Shown here piece by piece: positions 1 through 8,100 of a stretch of DNA of 37,325 bases. Position 1 is the first letter of the stretch; each line of letters starts with the position of its first letter. Below the pieces are notes generated by a model. That model had not been told where the DNA came from. It did not search any database and was given only the letters and a program-made list of their open reading frames with translations. Source of the DNA: Mycobacterium sp. GA-2829 (GTDB taxonomy: Bacteria; Actinomycetota; Actinomycetes; Mycobacteriales; Mycobacteriaceae); contig NZ_LQIT01000049.1 in NCBI RefSeq assembly GCF_001499965.1, forward strand, positions 1 to 37,325, read 5' to 3'. Both the position numbers and the translations under genes were made by a program.

Positions 1-17
1 CGACAACGGTGGACGTG

Positions 18-55
18 GCATAGCAGCACTTCCCATCAGAATCAGCTGCTATTGC
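18..55. repeat. imperfect inverted repeat at left edge
   Basis: GCATAGCAGC (18-27) pairs with GCTGCTA(T)TGC (45-55) with one bulged T and a 17-nt loop. It could be the terminator or operator of a gene left of the window. No T-tract follows and the gene itself is not visible, so the role is open. Apart from this and the hairpin at 74-109, nothing is recognisable in bases 1-112. Confidence 0.35.
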
Positions 56-73
56 AACGACGCCTTGAAACCG

Positions 74-109
74 CCGCCGAAAACTCGTGCACGAGTTCAC
101 GTTCGGCGG
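74..109. terminator. hairpin downstream of FAD-binding dehydrogenase
   Basis: A perfect 16-bp palindrome AACTCGTGCACGAGTT (82-97) is flanked by a second stem, CCGCCGAA (74-81) with TTCGGCGG (102-109), with a 4-nt bulge (98-101). It starts 3 bp past the stop of the minus-strand gene at 113 and has the position and stability of an intrinsic terminator. It has no U-tract, which is common in mycobacteria. The GTGCAC core recurs in the hairpin at 9062-9104. Confidence 0.55.
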
Positions 110-112
110 AAG

Positions 113-1783
113 TCACACCCGGTCAGCCAGCGCGCGGCCCGCCGCGCGACCCGAGAAGATGCACCCGCCGAGGAACGTCCCCTCCAGGGCGTTGTACCCG
201 TGGACGCCGCCACCGCCGAAACCCGCCACCTCACCGGCGGCGTAGAGCCCGTCGATCGGCGCTCCGTCCAGGCCGAGCGCCCGGGACGCGAGGTCGGTTT
301 GGATGCCGCCCAACGTCTTTCGCGTGAGGATGTGCAGCTTGATACCGATCAGCGGTCCGGCTGCCGGGTCGAGGATGCGGTGCGGTGCGGTGGTGCGGCC
401 GATGCGGTCGGCCAGCGCACGCCGCGAATTGTGGATGCCCTGGATCTGGGCGTCCTTGCTGTACGGGTTGGCGACCTGCAGGTCGCGCGCCTCGATCTGC
501 CTGCGGATGGCGGCCGGGTCGAGGAGCGGTTCGTCGGTGAGCCCGTTCATCTTCGCGACGAGGTCCTCGAGCCGGTCGGCGACCACGAAGTCCACCCCGT
601 GGCGTTTGAACGCCTCGACCGGGCCGGGTGCCCCCTTGCTGAACAGCCTCTCCTGCAGGAACTTCCGCCGATCCTTCGCGGTGATGTCCGGGTTCTGTTC
701 CGACCCCGACAGCGCGAACTCCTTCTCGATGATGCGCTGGGTCAGGATGAACCAGGAGTGGTCGTACTCGGCGATGTCGGGGGTGGTGCGCAGGTGACGC
801 AGCGTGCCCAGGGTGTCGTAGCCGGGCAGATACGGTGCGGGCAGTCTGCGGCCCAGCGCGTCGAACCACATCGACGACGGTCCGGGCAGGATGCGAATCG
901 CGTGGTTCGGCCAGATCGGAGCCCAATTGACGATGCCCTCGGTGTAGTGCCACATCCGGTCCCTATTGACCAGCCGCACACCGGAATCCGCGGCGATGTC
1001 GAGCATCCGGCCGTCGACGTGGGCGGGCACCCCGGTGATCATCGACTTCGGTGCGGTGCCCATGCGTTCGGGCCAGAACCGCCGCACGATCTCGTGATTG
1101 GCGCCGATACCGCCGGTCGTCACCACCACCGCCTGTGCGGACAACTCGAAATCTCCGACGGCGTCCCGGTTGGACGGTTCCCCGCGGTGCGCGTGGTCGG
1201 CGGCGAGCAGCGTGCCGCGCACCCCGGTGACCGCGCCGTCGGTGAACACCAACTCGTCGACGCGGTGCCGGTGCCGGAACCGCACCAGCCCGCGCTGTGC
1301 GGCGGCGAGCGCCGAGTCGGTGAACGGCCCGACGATCCCCGTGCCGGTACCCCACGCGACGTGGAACCGGGGCACCGAGTTGCCGTGGCCGGTCGCGCGC
1401 AGATCGCCCCGTTCGGCCCAGCCGACCGTCGGCAGGAAGGAGATGCCGTGCCCGGTGAGGTAATCGCGCTTCTCGCCGGCGGCCCACTCGACGTAGGCCC
1501 GCGCCCACTTGGCCGCCCACACGTCCTCGTCGTCGAGGCGGTCGAACCCGGCGCTGCCCTGCCAGTCGTTCCACGCCAGGTCGAACGAGTCCTTGATCCG
1601 CATGCGGCGTTGTTCGGGACTGTCGACCAAGAAGATGCCGCCGAACGACCAGTACGCCTGACCGCCGAGGTTCGCGGCGTTCTCCTGGTCGACCACGATC
1701 ACCCGCTTACCGCGCCGGGTGAGCTCGTGCGTCGCGACCAGACCGGCCAGCCCGGCGCCCACGACGATGACGTCAGCGTCCAT
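113..1783 (-). CDS. FAD-binding dehydrogenase (fumarate reductase/3-ketosteroid dehydrogenase-like family)
   Basis: A 556-residue flavoprotein of the FAD_binding_2 superfamily. The N-terminus has the Rossmann dinucleotide motif (G9-x-G11-x-x-G14) with an acidic end to strand 2 near residue 33. The C-terminus carries the second FAD contact (AAGEVAGFGGGG...HGYNALEGT, about residues 510-545). Members oxidise or reduce C-C bonds next to carbonyls, as in 3-ketosteroid dehydrogenases and fumarate reductases. The substrate cannot be read from sequence. The resemblance is to the actinobacterial 'FAD-binding dehydrogenase' family (M. tuberculosis Rv0785-like, from memory). I chose ATG 1783 because it lies immediately before the FAD motif; an in-frame ATG at 1795 is an alternative. 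It is divergent from the flavin-binding protein at 1828 with only 44 bp between, so they probably share a promoter region. A hairpin at 74-109 closes it. Confidence 0.85.
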   Translation of the reverse strand: MDADVIVVGAGLAGLVATHELTRRGKRVIVVDQENAANLGGQAYWSFGGIFLVDSPEQRRMRIKDSFDLAWNDWQGSAGFDRLDDEDVWAAKWARAYVEWAAGEKRDYLTGHGISFLPTVGWAERGDLRATGHGNSVPRFHVAWGTGTGIVGPFTDSALAAAQRGLVRFRHRHRVDELVFTDGAVTGVRGTLLAADHAHRGEPSNRDAVGDFELSAQAVVVTTGGIGANHEIVRRFWPERMGTAPKSMITGVPAHVDGRMLDIAADSGVRLVNRDRMWHYTEGIVNWAPIWPNHAIRILPGPSSMWFDALGRRLPAPYLPGYDTLGTLRHLRTTPDIAEYDHSWFILTQRIIEKEFALSGSEQNPDITAKDRRKFLQERLFSKGAPGPVEAFKRHGVDFVVADRLEDLVAKMNGLTDEPLLDPAAIRRQIEARDLQVANPYSKDAQIQGIHNSRRALADRIGRTTAPHRILDPAAGPLIGIKLHILTRKTLGGIQTDLASRALGLDGAPIDGLYAAGEVAGFGGGGVHGYNALEGTFLGGCIFSGRAAGRALADRV

Positions 1784-1827
1784 GGACTTCAACATATCGG
1801 TTGCTGCCGGTGCGTCGGCCTGGATGA

Positions 1828-2451
1828 ATGACAGCCGTGACGACATCCCCGCTGAGCCGGCTGACGCGTAAACCGGACCGCCTCGCAGACCTGGCGGTGC
1901 TTCACGAGGTCTTCGACACCGTCGTCGTGGCGACCGTGTCCACGGTGCTCGACGACGAGCCATGGGCGGTGCCGATGCTGGTGGCCCGCGACGGCGATCG
2001 CCTGCTGCTGCACGGATCCACCGGTGCCGGTGCGCTGCGCCACCTCGCGGCGGGGGCGAAGGTGTGCGTCAGCGCGTTCGTGTACGACGGGCTGGTTATC
2101 GCCGAGCGGCAGTTCGACCACTCGGCGAACTATCGCTCGGCGGTGGTCCGCGGGGTATGCCGGGTGGTGCCGCGCGAGGAGGCGCCCGCGCTGCTCGACC
2201 GGTTCACCGAGACGCTGATCCCCGGCCGGGCGGCCGAATGTCCGCCGCATTCGAGCAAGGAGATCGCGCAGACGTTGCTGCTCGAGGTACCGATCGTCAA
2301 CGGGGCGTGGGTGGCCAAAGCGCGAAGCGGGCCCGCGGCCGTCGGCGACGCGTGGACCGGGGTGCTCCCGGTGATCACGCGGTACGGGGATCCGGTGTCG
2401 GATTCGCCGCAGCCGGTGCCGCCGTCGGTGCAGCGGCTCATCGACGGGTGA
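1828..2451 (+). CDS. pyridoxamine 5'-phosphate oxidase-family (flavin-nucleotide-binding) protein
   Basis: A 207-residue protein with the split-barrel flavin-binding fold of the Pyridox_ox_2/NimA-like group. Visible family features are the central strand run VVVATVSTVLDDEPWAVPMLVARDGDRLLLHGS followed by an alanine-rich helix, then a conserved FVYDGLVIAERQFDHSANYRSAVVRG segment. Such proteins bind FMN, F420 or haem; which cofactor applies here is not determinable. It is probably a cytosolic reductase. It is divergent from the FAD-binding dehydrogenase, and its 3' end overlaps the 3' end of the convergent gene at 2438 by 14 bp. Confidence 0.8.
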   Translation: MTAVTTSPLSRLTRKPDRLADLAVLHEVFDTVVVATVSTVLDDEPWAVPMLVARDGDRLLLHGSTGAGALRHLAAGAKVCVSAFVYDGLVIAERQFDHSANYRSAVVRGVCRVVPREEAPALLDRFTETLIPGRAAECPPHSSKEIAQTLLLEVPIVNGAWVAKARSGPAAVGDAWTGVLPVITRYGDPVSDSPQPVPPSVQRLIDG

Positions 2452-3025
2452 GGCTCGATTCGGCGTCGACCTTGATCGTGGCGAGCGTCGCGCGCAGGAT
2501 GTGGCCGACGAACGGCCGGATCAGACACCAGTAGCGCAGGAAACGACGTCGCGATTGCGGATCGGTGGTCACCGTGCGGCATTCGTAGGTCAGCAGGGCG
2601 GCGTCCGCGCCGTACGGCAGGACCGAGAAGTTCGCGGCGATCCTGCCCCAGCCCGGTTCGGTGAATCGGCTGAACTCCGCCGCGGGCACGTCGCGCCACT
2701 CGATCGCGGCCTGCCAGAACTTGCCCACCGCACCGAACGCGATCTCCCGGCCCGGCCGCTCCCCGAGGACCAGCCAGCCCGGCATTCCGACACCGTCGGC
2801 GATCACCAGCGCCGGCGGCGGCGATGCGGCACCGCGCAGGCGGTCGGGCAGTCCGCGCAGCCACATCGACGCGACCACCATGGGTGAGCGCACGGTGAGC
2901 AGGTCGAGGTTGCGTGCGGCGGTGAAGGTCGTGACGGGATCGGCGTCGACGACCAGATGCTCGACGATCCGCGCGTCGAACGTGGGCATCAGGTCCTCTA
3001 TGAGCATCCTGTCGGCGTCGGACAT
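2438..3025 (-). CDS. conserved hypothetical protein, possibly SRPBCC/START-like fold
   Basis: A 195-residue protein with no signal peptide or membrane segment. The pattern of an N-terminal strand (IVEHLVVDADPVTTFTAARNLDLL), a hydrophobic middle and a long C-terminal helix (RRRFLRYWCLIRPFVGHILRATLATI) suggests an SRPBCC-like lipid- or ligand-binding helix-grip fold, but this is inference. ATG 3025 is the only good start. It is transcribed divergently from the MgtE-like gene (87 bp apart) and overlaps the 3' end of the flavin-binding protein gene by 14 bp. Function unknown. Confidence 0.7.
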   Translation of the reverse strand: MSDADRMLIEDLMPTFDARIVEHLVVDADPVTTFTAARNLDLLTVRSPMVVASMWLRGLPDRLRGAASPPPALVIADGVGMPGWLVLGERPGREIAFGAVGKFWQAAIEWRDVPAAEFSRFTEPGWGRIAANFSVLPYGADAALLTYECRTVTTDPQSRRRFLRYWCLIRPFVGHILRATLATIKVDAESSLTRR

Positions 3026-3112
3026 GAGCCCATCGTCGGTGCCCGGACCGGCGTCCGCAAACGCGGCCGGACTGTGCGCGCGTCATCGCACGCGATCTGC
3101 CACAGTGGCCCG

Positions 3113-4093
3113 GTGGAACTCCTTCCGGCCGATCCGCTCGACGGCCCGGGCACGGCGCTCGACCACGCGACGACGCGGGTCCCCACCGCCAGACCCTCCG
3201 ATCCGGTCGGCGAGATCCTGGACAGGCTGCGCGGGGGTGAGTTCGTCAGCGCCGCGGCCGTCGCGGTGCTCGACGAGGACCGCCTGGTCGGGGTGGCCAC
3301 GATCGAGCAAATGTTCGCGGCTCAGGAGGGCGCTTCGGTGCGGGACGTCATGGACGCCGCGCCGCCTGTCGTCGCACCCGAGATCGACCAGGAGGAGGCG
3401 GCCTGGCAGGCGGTGCAGCGCGGGGAACCGGGCCTGGCCGTGGTCGACGAGGACGGCCGCTTCCGCGGTTTCATCCCCCCGCAGGCGCTGGTGGCCGTGC
3501 TACTGCAGGAACACCGTGAGGACATGGCGCGCCTCGGCGGGTTCCTCGATTCGGTCGACGCGGCGCGGGCCACCAGCGTGGAGAGCGTGGCCCGGCGGCT
3601 CTGGCACCGGACGCCGTGGCTGATCGTGGGGCTGCTCGGCGCGATGGTGTCGGCGGGCCTGATGGCGGCGTTCGAGGCGCAGCTCGACGCGGTCCTCGCG
3701 GTGGCGTACTTCGTACCGGGCATCGTGTACCTGGCTGATGCGGTCGGCACGCAGACCGAGACCCTGGCGATCCGCGGCCTGTCGGTGGGGGTCGGCATCC
3801 GCCGGGTGATCCTGCCGGAGAGCATCACGGGGTTGTCGGTGGGTGTGGTGCTGGGCGGGCTGATGGCGCCGGTGGTGGCCCTGATGACCGGGGACTGGAT
3901 GCTGGCGGGGGCGGTCGCGGTCGCCGTGTTCGCGGCCAGTGCGATCGCGACGCTCGTGGCGCTGGCGCTGCCCTGGCTGCTGAACCGTCTCGGGATGGAT
4001 CCCGCGTTCGGATCGGGCCCGCTGGCGACGGTCCTGCAGGATCTGTTGTCGATCGTGATCTACCTCGCCGCGGTCACCGCGTTCCTGGGCTGA
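3113..4093 (+). CDS. MgtE-type magnesium/divalent-cation transporter lacking the N-terminal domain
   Basis: A 326-residue protein. Residues about 15-130 form a CBS pair (GGEFVSAAAVAVLDEDRLVG... and GLAVVDEDGRFRGF), followed by five hydrophobic segments (about 165-326) with the MgtE pore signature near the end (DPAFGSGPLATVLQDLLSIVIYL). MgtE channels import Mg2+ across the cytoplasmic membrane, gated by Mg2+ binding to the N and CBS domains. Canonical MgtE is about 450 residues. This protein lacks the MgtE_N superhelical domain, so gating may differ. I chose GTG 3113 because coding similarity starts there and upstream codons run into the divergent gene's promoter. An upstream in-frame ATG at 2957 would overlap the neighbouring gene and is rejected. 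Confidence 0.8.
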   Translation: MELLPADPLDGPGTALDHATTRVPTARPSDPVGEILDRLRGGEFVSAAAVAVLDEDRLVGVATIEQMFAAQEGASVRDVMDAAPPVVAPEIDQEEAAWQAVQRGEPGLAVVDEDGRFRGFIPPQALVAVLLQEHREDMARLGGFLDSVDAARATSVESVARRLWHRTPWLIVGLLGAMVSAGLMAAFEAQLDAVLAVAYFVPGIVYLADAVGTQTETLAIRGLSVGVGIRRVILPESITGLSVGVVLGGLMAPVVALMTGDWMLAGAVAVAVFAASAIATLVALALPWLLNRLGMDPAFGSGPLATVLQDLLSIVIYLAAVTAFLG

Positions 4094-4190
4094 CGCGCCC
4101 TGCCCCAGGCGGCGGACAGCGTGCAGCGGTATGGTGACGCTTTCCGGGGGGAGTGCGGCCGACGCGTCGCGTCTTCAGTCATGCAGTCAA

Positions 4191-4195
4191 AGGAG
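4191..4195 (+). promoter_or_regulatory. Shine-Dalgarno deciding a TTG start
   Basis: AGGAG lies 6 nt upstream of TTG 4202. The in-frame ATG at 4181 has no ribosome binding site and would place the AGGAG inside the coding sequence. A possible -10 hexamer (TATGGT, about 4130-4135) lies further upstream in the 108-bp gap after the MgtE-like gene, with no good -35. Confidence 0.65.
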
Positions 4196-4201
4196 CAACC
4201 G

Positions 4202-5095
4202 TTGCCCCTGAACACCGTCGCGCTCGAACTCGTGCCGCCCAATGTCGACCGCGGCCGCGAGCATGCGCTCGAGGACGCCCAGAAGGTGCTGCGCTGTTCG
4301 GCTGAAGCGGGGATCGAGGGCCGCATCGGCCACGTCATGATCCCCGGGATGATCGAGGAGGACAGCGGTCGTCCCATCGAGATGAAGCCCAAGATGGACG
4401 TGCTGGACTTCTGGCGCATCATCGCACCGGAACTACCCGGTGTGCGCGGCCTGTGCACGCAGGTCACCGCGTTCCTCGACGAGCCCGCGCTGCGGTATCG
4501 GCTGACCGAGCTGAGCTCCGCCGGATTCGACGGCATCGCGTTCGTCGGCGTCCCGCGCACGATGAACGACGGCGAGGGCAGCGGTGTCGCCCCCACCGAT
4601 GCGCTGTCGATCTACGAGAACCTCGTCGACAACCGCGGCGCGATCCTGATCCCCACCCGGGACGGCGAACAGGGCCGCTTCACGTTCAAGTGCAAGCAGG
4701 GTGCGACGTACGGGATGACGCAGCTGCTGTACTCCGACGCGATCGTCGACTTCCTCACCGAGTTCGCCGCGAACAACGAGTTCCGGCCCGAGATCCTGCT
4801 GTCGTTCGGGTTCGTCCCGAAGATGGAGAGCCGCGTCGGGCTGATCAACTGGCTGATCCAGGACCCGGGGAACGCGGCCGTCGCCGCCGAGCAGGAGTTC
4901 GTCAGGACCCTGGCGGCCAGCGAGCCCGCCGACAAGCGCCGCATGATGGTCGACCTGTACAAGCGGGTGATCGACGGCGTCGGGGAGCTGGGCTTCCCGC
5001 TGAGCGTGCACTTCGAGGCCACCTACGGCGTCTCCACCCCGGCCTTTGCGACCTTCGCCGAGATGCTGGAGTACTGGTCACCGTCCTCCCCATAG
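4202..5095 (+). CDS. mycobacterial-type methylenetetrahydrofolate reductase
   Basis: A 297-residue protein (TTG start) matching the family of short, non-canonical methylenetetrahydrofolate reductases found in mycobacteria. It begins TVALELVPPN and has a TIM-barrel-like series of strand/helix repeats (GRIGHVMIPGM, GFDGIAFVGVPRTMNDGEG, LLSFGFVPKMESRVGLINWLIQDPGN). The family reduces 5,10-methylene-THF to 5-methyl-THF for methionine synthesis. M. smegmatis enzymes of this group have been reported to be monomeric and flavin-free, unlike MetF. That assignment is from family knowledge. No MetF signature was looked for beyond reading, and no cobalamin or SAM riboswitch was recognised upstream. It is followed by a short palindrome and hrpA. 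Confidence 0.8.
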   Translation: MPLNTVALELVPPNVDRGREHALEDAQKVLRCSAEAGIEGRIGHVMIPGMIEEDSGRPIEMKPKMDVLDFWRIIAPELPGVRGLCTQVTAFLDEPALRYRLTELSSAGFDGIAFVGVPRTMNDGEGSGVAPTDALSIYENLVDNRGAILIPTRDGEQGRFTFKCKQGATYGMTQLLYSDAIVDFLTEFAANNEFRPEILLSFGFVPKMESRVGLINWLIQDPGNAAVAAEQEFVRTLAASEPADKRRMMVDLYKRVIDGVGELGFPLSVHFEATYGVSTPAFATFAEMLEYWSPSSP

Positions 5096-5101
5096 GCGTT
5101 G

Positions 5102-5121
5102 ACTCTGCGCCTGCGCAGAGT
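5102..5121. repeat. 9-bp inverted repeat upstream of hrpA
   Basis: ACTCTGCGC (5102-5110), a CT spacer, then GCGCAGAGT (5113-5121): perfect arms, 7 bp after the MTHFR stop and 33 bp before the hrpA GTG. It could be a terminator for the upstream gene (no T-run) or an operator for hrpA. It does not match the mycobacterial LexA/SOS box. Confidence 0.5.
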
Positions 5122-5154
5122 GAACGACGGAGTCGCGGCAGTATCCTGGCGCGA

Positions 5155-8100
5155 GTGTCCGAACCGTCTCTGCGCGAGCTGCGCAACCGCCTGGACGGTC
5201 TGACCTACCGCGACGCCGCCCGACTCGGCCGCAAGCTCAAGGACCGGCGCGCCGATCCGGCCAAGCTGGCCGAACAGATCGCCGCCGCCGAGGCGCTGGT
5301 CGCCACCCGGCTCGCCGCGGTCCCGTCGATCACCTATCCCGACCTGCCCGTCAGCGAGCGCCGCGACGACCTCGCCAAGGCCATCACCGAGAACCAGGTG
5401 GTCGTCGTCGCCGGGGAGACCGGATCCGGTAAGACCACGCAGCTGCCGAAGATCTGCCTCGAACTCGGCCGCGGGATCCGCGGCACCATCGGCCACACCC
5501 AGCCCCGGCGGCTGGCGGCCCGCACCGTCGCCCAACGCGTCGCCGACGAACTCGGCACCCCGCTCGGCGACGCCGTCGGCTACACGGTCCGATTCACCGA
5601 TCAGGCGTCCGACCGCACGCTGGTCAAGCTGATGACCGACGGCATCCTGCTCGCCGAGATCCAGCGCGACCGCAGGCTGCTGCGCTACGACACGCTGATC
5701 CTCGACGAGGCCCACGAGCGCAGCCTCAACATCGACTTCCTGCTCGGCTATCTGCGGGAACTGCTGCCGCGGCGGCCCGACCTGAAGGTGATCGTCACCT
5801 CGGCGACCATCGAGCCCGAGCGGTTCGCCGCCCATTTCCACGATGCCCCGATCGTCGAGGTGTCCGGCCGCACGTATCCGGTGGAGATCCGGTACCGGCC
5901 GCTGGAGGTGCCGATCGTCTCCGACGACGCCGACGACCCCGACGACCCCGACCACGAGGTGGTCCGCACCGCTGAGGCCCCAATTGTCGGCTCCGCCGAC
6001 GTGCGCGACCCGACCGACGCCATCGTCGACGCCGTCCGCGAACTCGAGGCCGAACCGCCCGGCGACGTGCTGGTGTTCCTGTCCGGCGAGCGCGAGATCC
6101 GCGACACCGCCGAGGTGCTGCGCGGGGAACTCGGCCCGATGACCGAGGTGCTGCCGCTCTACGCGCGTCTGCCCACCGCCGAACAGCAGAAGGTCTTTGC
6201 ACCCCACACCGGGCGGCGGGTGGTGCTGTCCACCAACGTCGCCGAGACCTCGCTGACGGTGCCCGGCATCCGCTACGTCGTCGACCCCGGCACCGCCCGC
6301 ATCTCCCGCTACAGCAGGCGCACCAAGGTGCAGCGGCTGCCGATCGAGCCGATCTCGCAGGCGTCGGCGGCCCAGCGCGCCGGCCGCTCCGGCCGCACCG
6401 CCCCGGGTGTGTGCATCCGGCTGTACTCCGAGGAGGACTTCGACGCGCGACCGCGCTACACCGATCCGGAGATCCTGCGCACCAACCTCGCCGCGGTCAT
6501 CCTGCAGATGTCCGCGCTGAACCTCGGGGACATCGAGAACTTCCCCTTCCTCGACCCGCCGGAGAAGCGCAGCATCCGCGACGGAGTGGCGCTGCTGCAG
6601 GAACTCGGCGCCTTCGACCGCACGGGTGCGCTCACCGACATCGGGCGACGCCTGGCGCGGTTGCCGCTCGACCCGCGCATCGGCCGGATGATCCTGCAGG
6701 CCGACACCGAGGGCTGCGTGCGCGAGGTGCTGGTGCTGGCCGCCGCGCTGTCCATCCCCGATCCGCGCGAACGGCCCGTCGACCGAGAGGAGGCCGCACG
6801 CCAGAAGCACGCCCGCTTCGCCGACGAGCATTCGGACTTCGTCTCGTACCTGAACCTGTGGCGCTACCTCGGCGAGCAGCGCAAGGAGCGGTCCGGCAGC
6901 TCGTTCCGCCGGATGTGCCGCGAGGAGTTCCTGCACTACCTGCGCATCCGGGAGTGGCAGGACCTGACCGGGCAGCTGCGCAGCATCGCCCGCGATCTGG
7001 GCATCCGCGAATCCGACGAGCCCGCGTCCCCGGCGAGCGTGCATGCCGCGCTGCTGTCGGGGTTGCTGTCCCACGTCGGGCTGCGCGACGGCGACGGCCG
7101 CGACTATCAGGGTGCGCGCAACTCGCGGTTCGTGCTGGCGCCGGGGTCGGTGCTGACCAAGCGGCCGCCGCGGTGGATCGTGGTGGCCGATCTGGTGGAG
7201 ACCAGCCGGCTGTTCGGCCGCATCGGCGCGCGCATCGACCCCGACACCGTCGAGCGGATCGCGGGAGATCTGGTGCAGCGCACCCACAGTGAGCCGCATT
7301 GGGACGCCGAACGCGGTGCGGTGATGGGCTTCGAGCGGGTGACGCTCTACGGGTTGCCGCTGATCGCGCGCCGCCGTGTCAACTATGCGCAGATCGACCC
7401 GGAATTGGCGCGGGAGTTGTTCATCCGGCACGCCCTCGTCGAGGGGGACTGGCAGACCAAACACCACTTCTTCCGCGACAACGCGCGGCTGCGGGCGGAA
7501 CTCGAGGAGGTCGAGGAGCGGGCCCGCAGGCGTGACCTACTGGTCGGTGACGAAGAGGTGTTCGCGTACTACAACTCGCGCGTCCCCGAAAATGTCGTCT
7601 CCGCACGGCATTTCGACGCGTGGTGGCGCAAGCAGCGGCACAAGACGCCCGAGCTGTTGACGATGACGCGCGATGATCTGCTGCGTCAGGACGGCGCCGA
7701 CGAACTGCCCGATGAGTGGCAGGCCGGGGATCTGGCGCTGCCGCTGACCTACCGGTTCGAACCGGGTGCGGCCGACGACGGCATCACTGTGCACGTGCCG
7801 GTCGAGGTGCTGGCCCGCCTCGGCGGCGACGAATTCGCCTGGCACGTACCGGCTCTGCGTGAGGAGCTGATCACCGCGCTGATCAAGTCGCTGCCCAAGG
7901 AGCTGCGGCGCAACTTCGTTCCGGTGCCGGACACCGCGCGCGATGTCCTGCGCACGATGGATCCCGGTAGCGGCCGGTTGCTGGAGAGCCTGCAGCATGA
8001 GCTGTGGCGGCGCACCGGGGTGACGGTGCCGGTCGACGCCTTCGACTTGGAGAAGATCCCCGCCCACCTGCGCGTGACGTTCGCGGTCGAGAAGGACGGC

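Noticed and set aside
4181..4201. ATG 4181 as the MTHFR start
   Set aside because: AGGAG at 4191-4195 lies downstream of it and is well placed for TTG 4202.
5023..7467. 814-codon minus-strand frame opposite hrpA (likewise 65-1831 plus and 25261-27444 minus)
   Set aside because: Antisense frames of high-GC genes with Arg/Asp/Gly/His-rich translations and no domains. The opposite strands hold clear enzymes.
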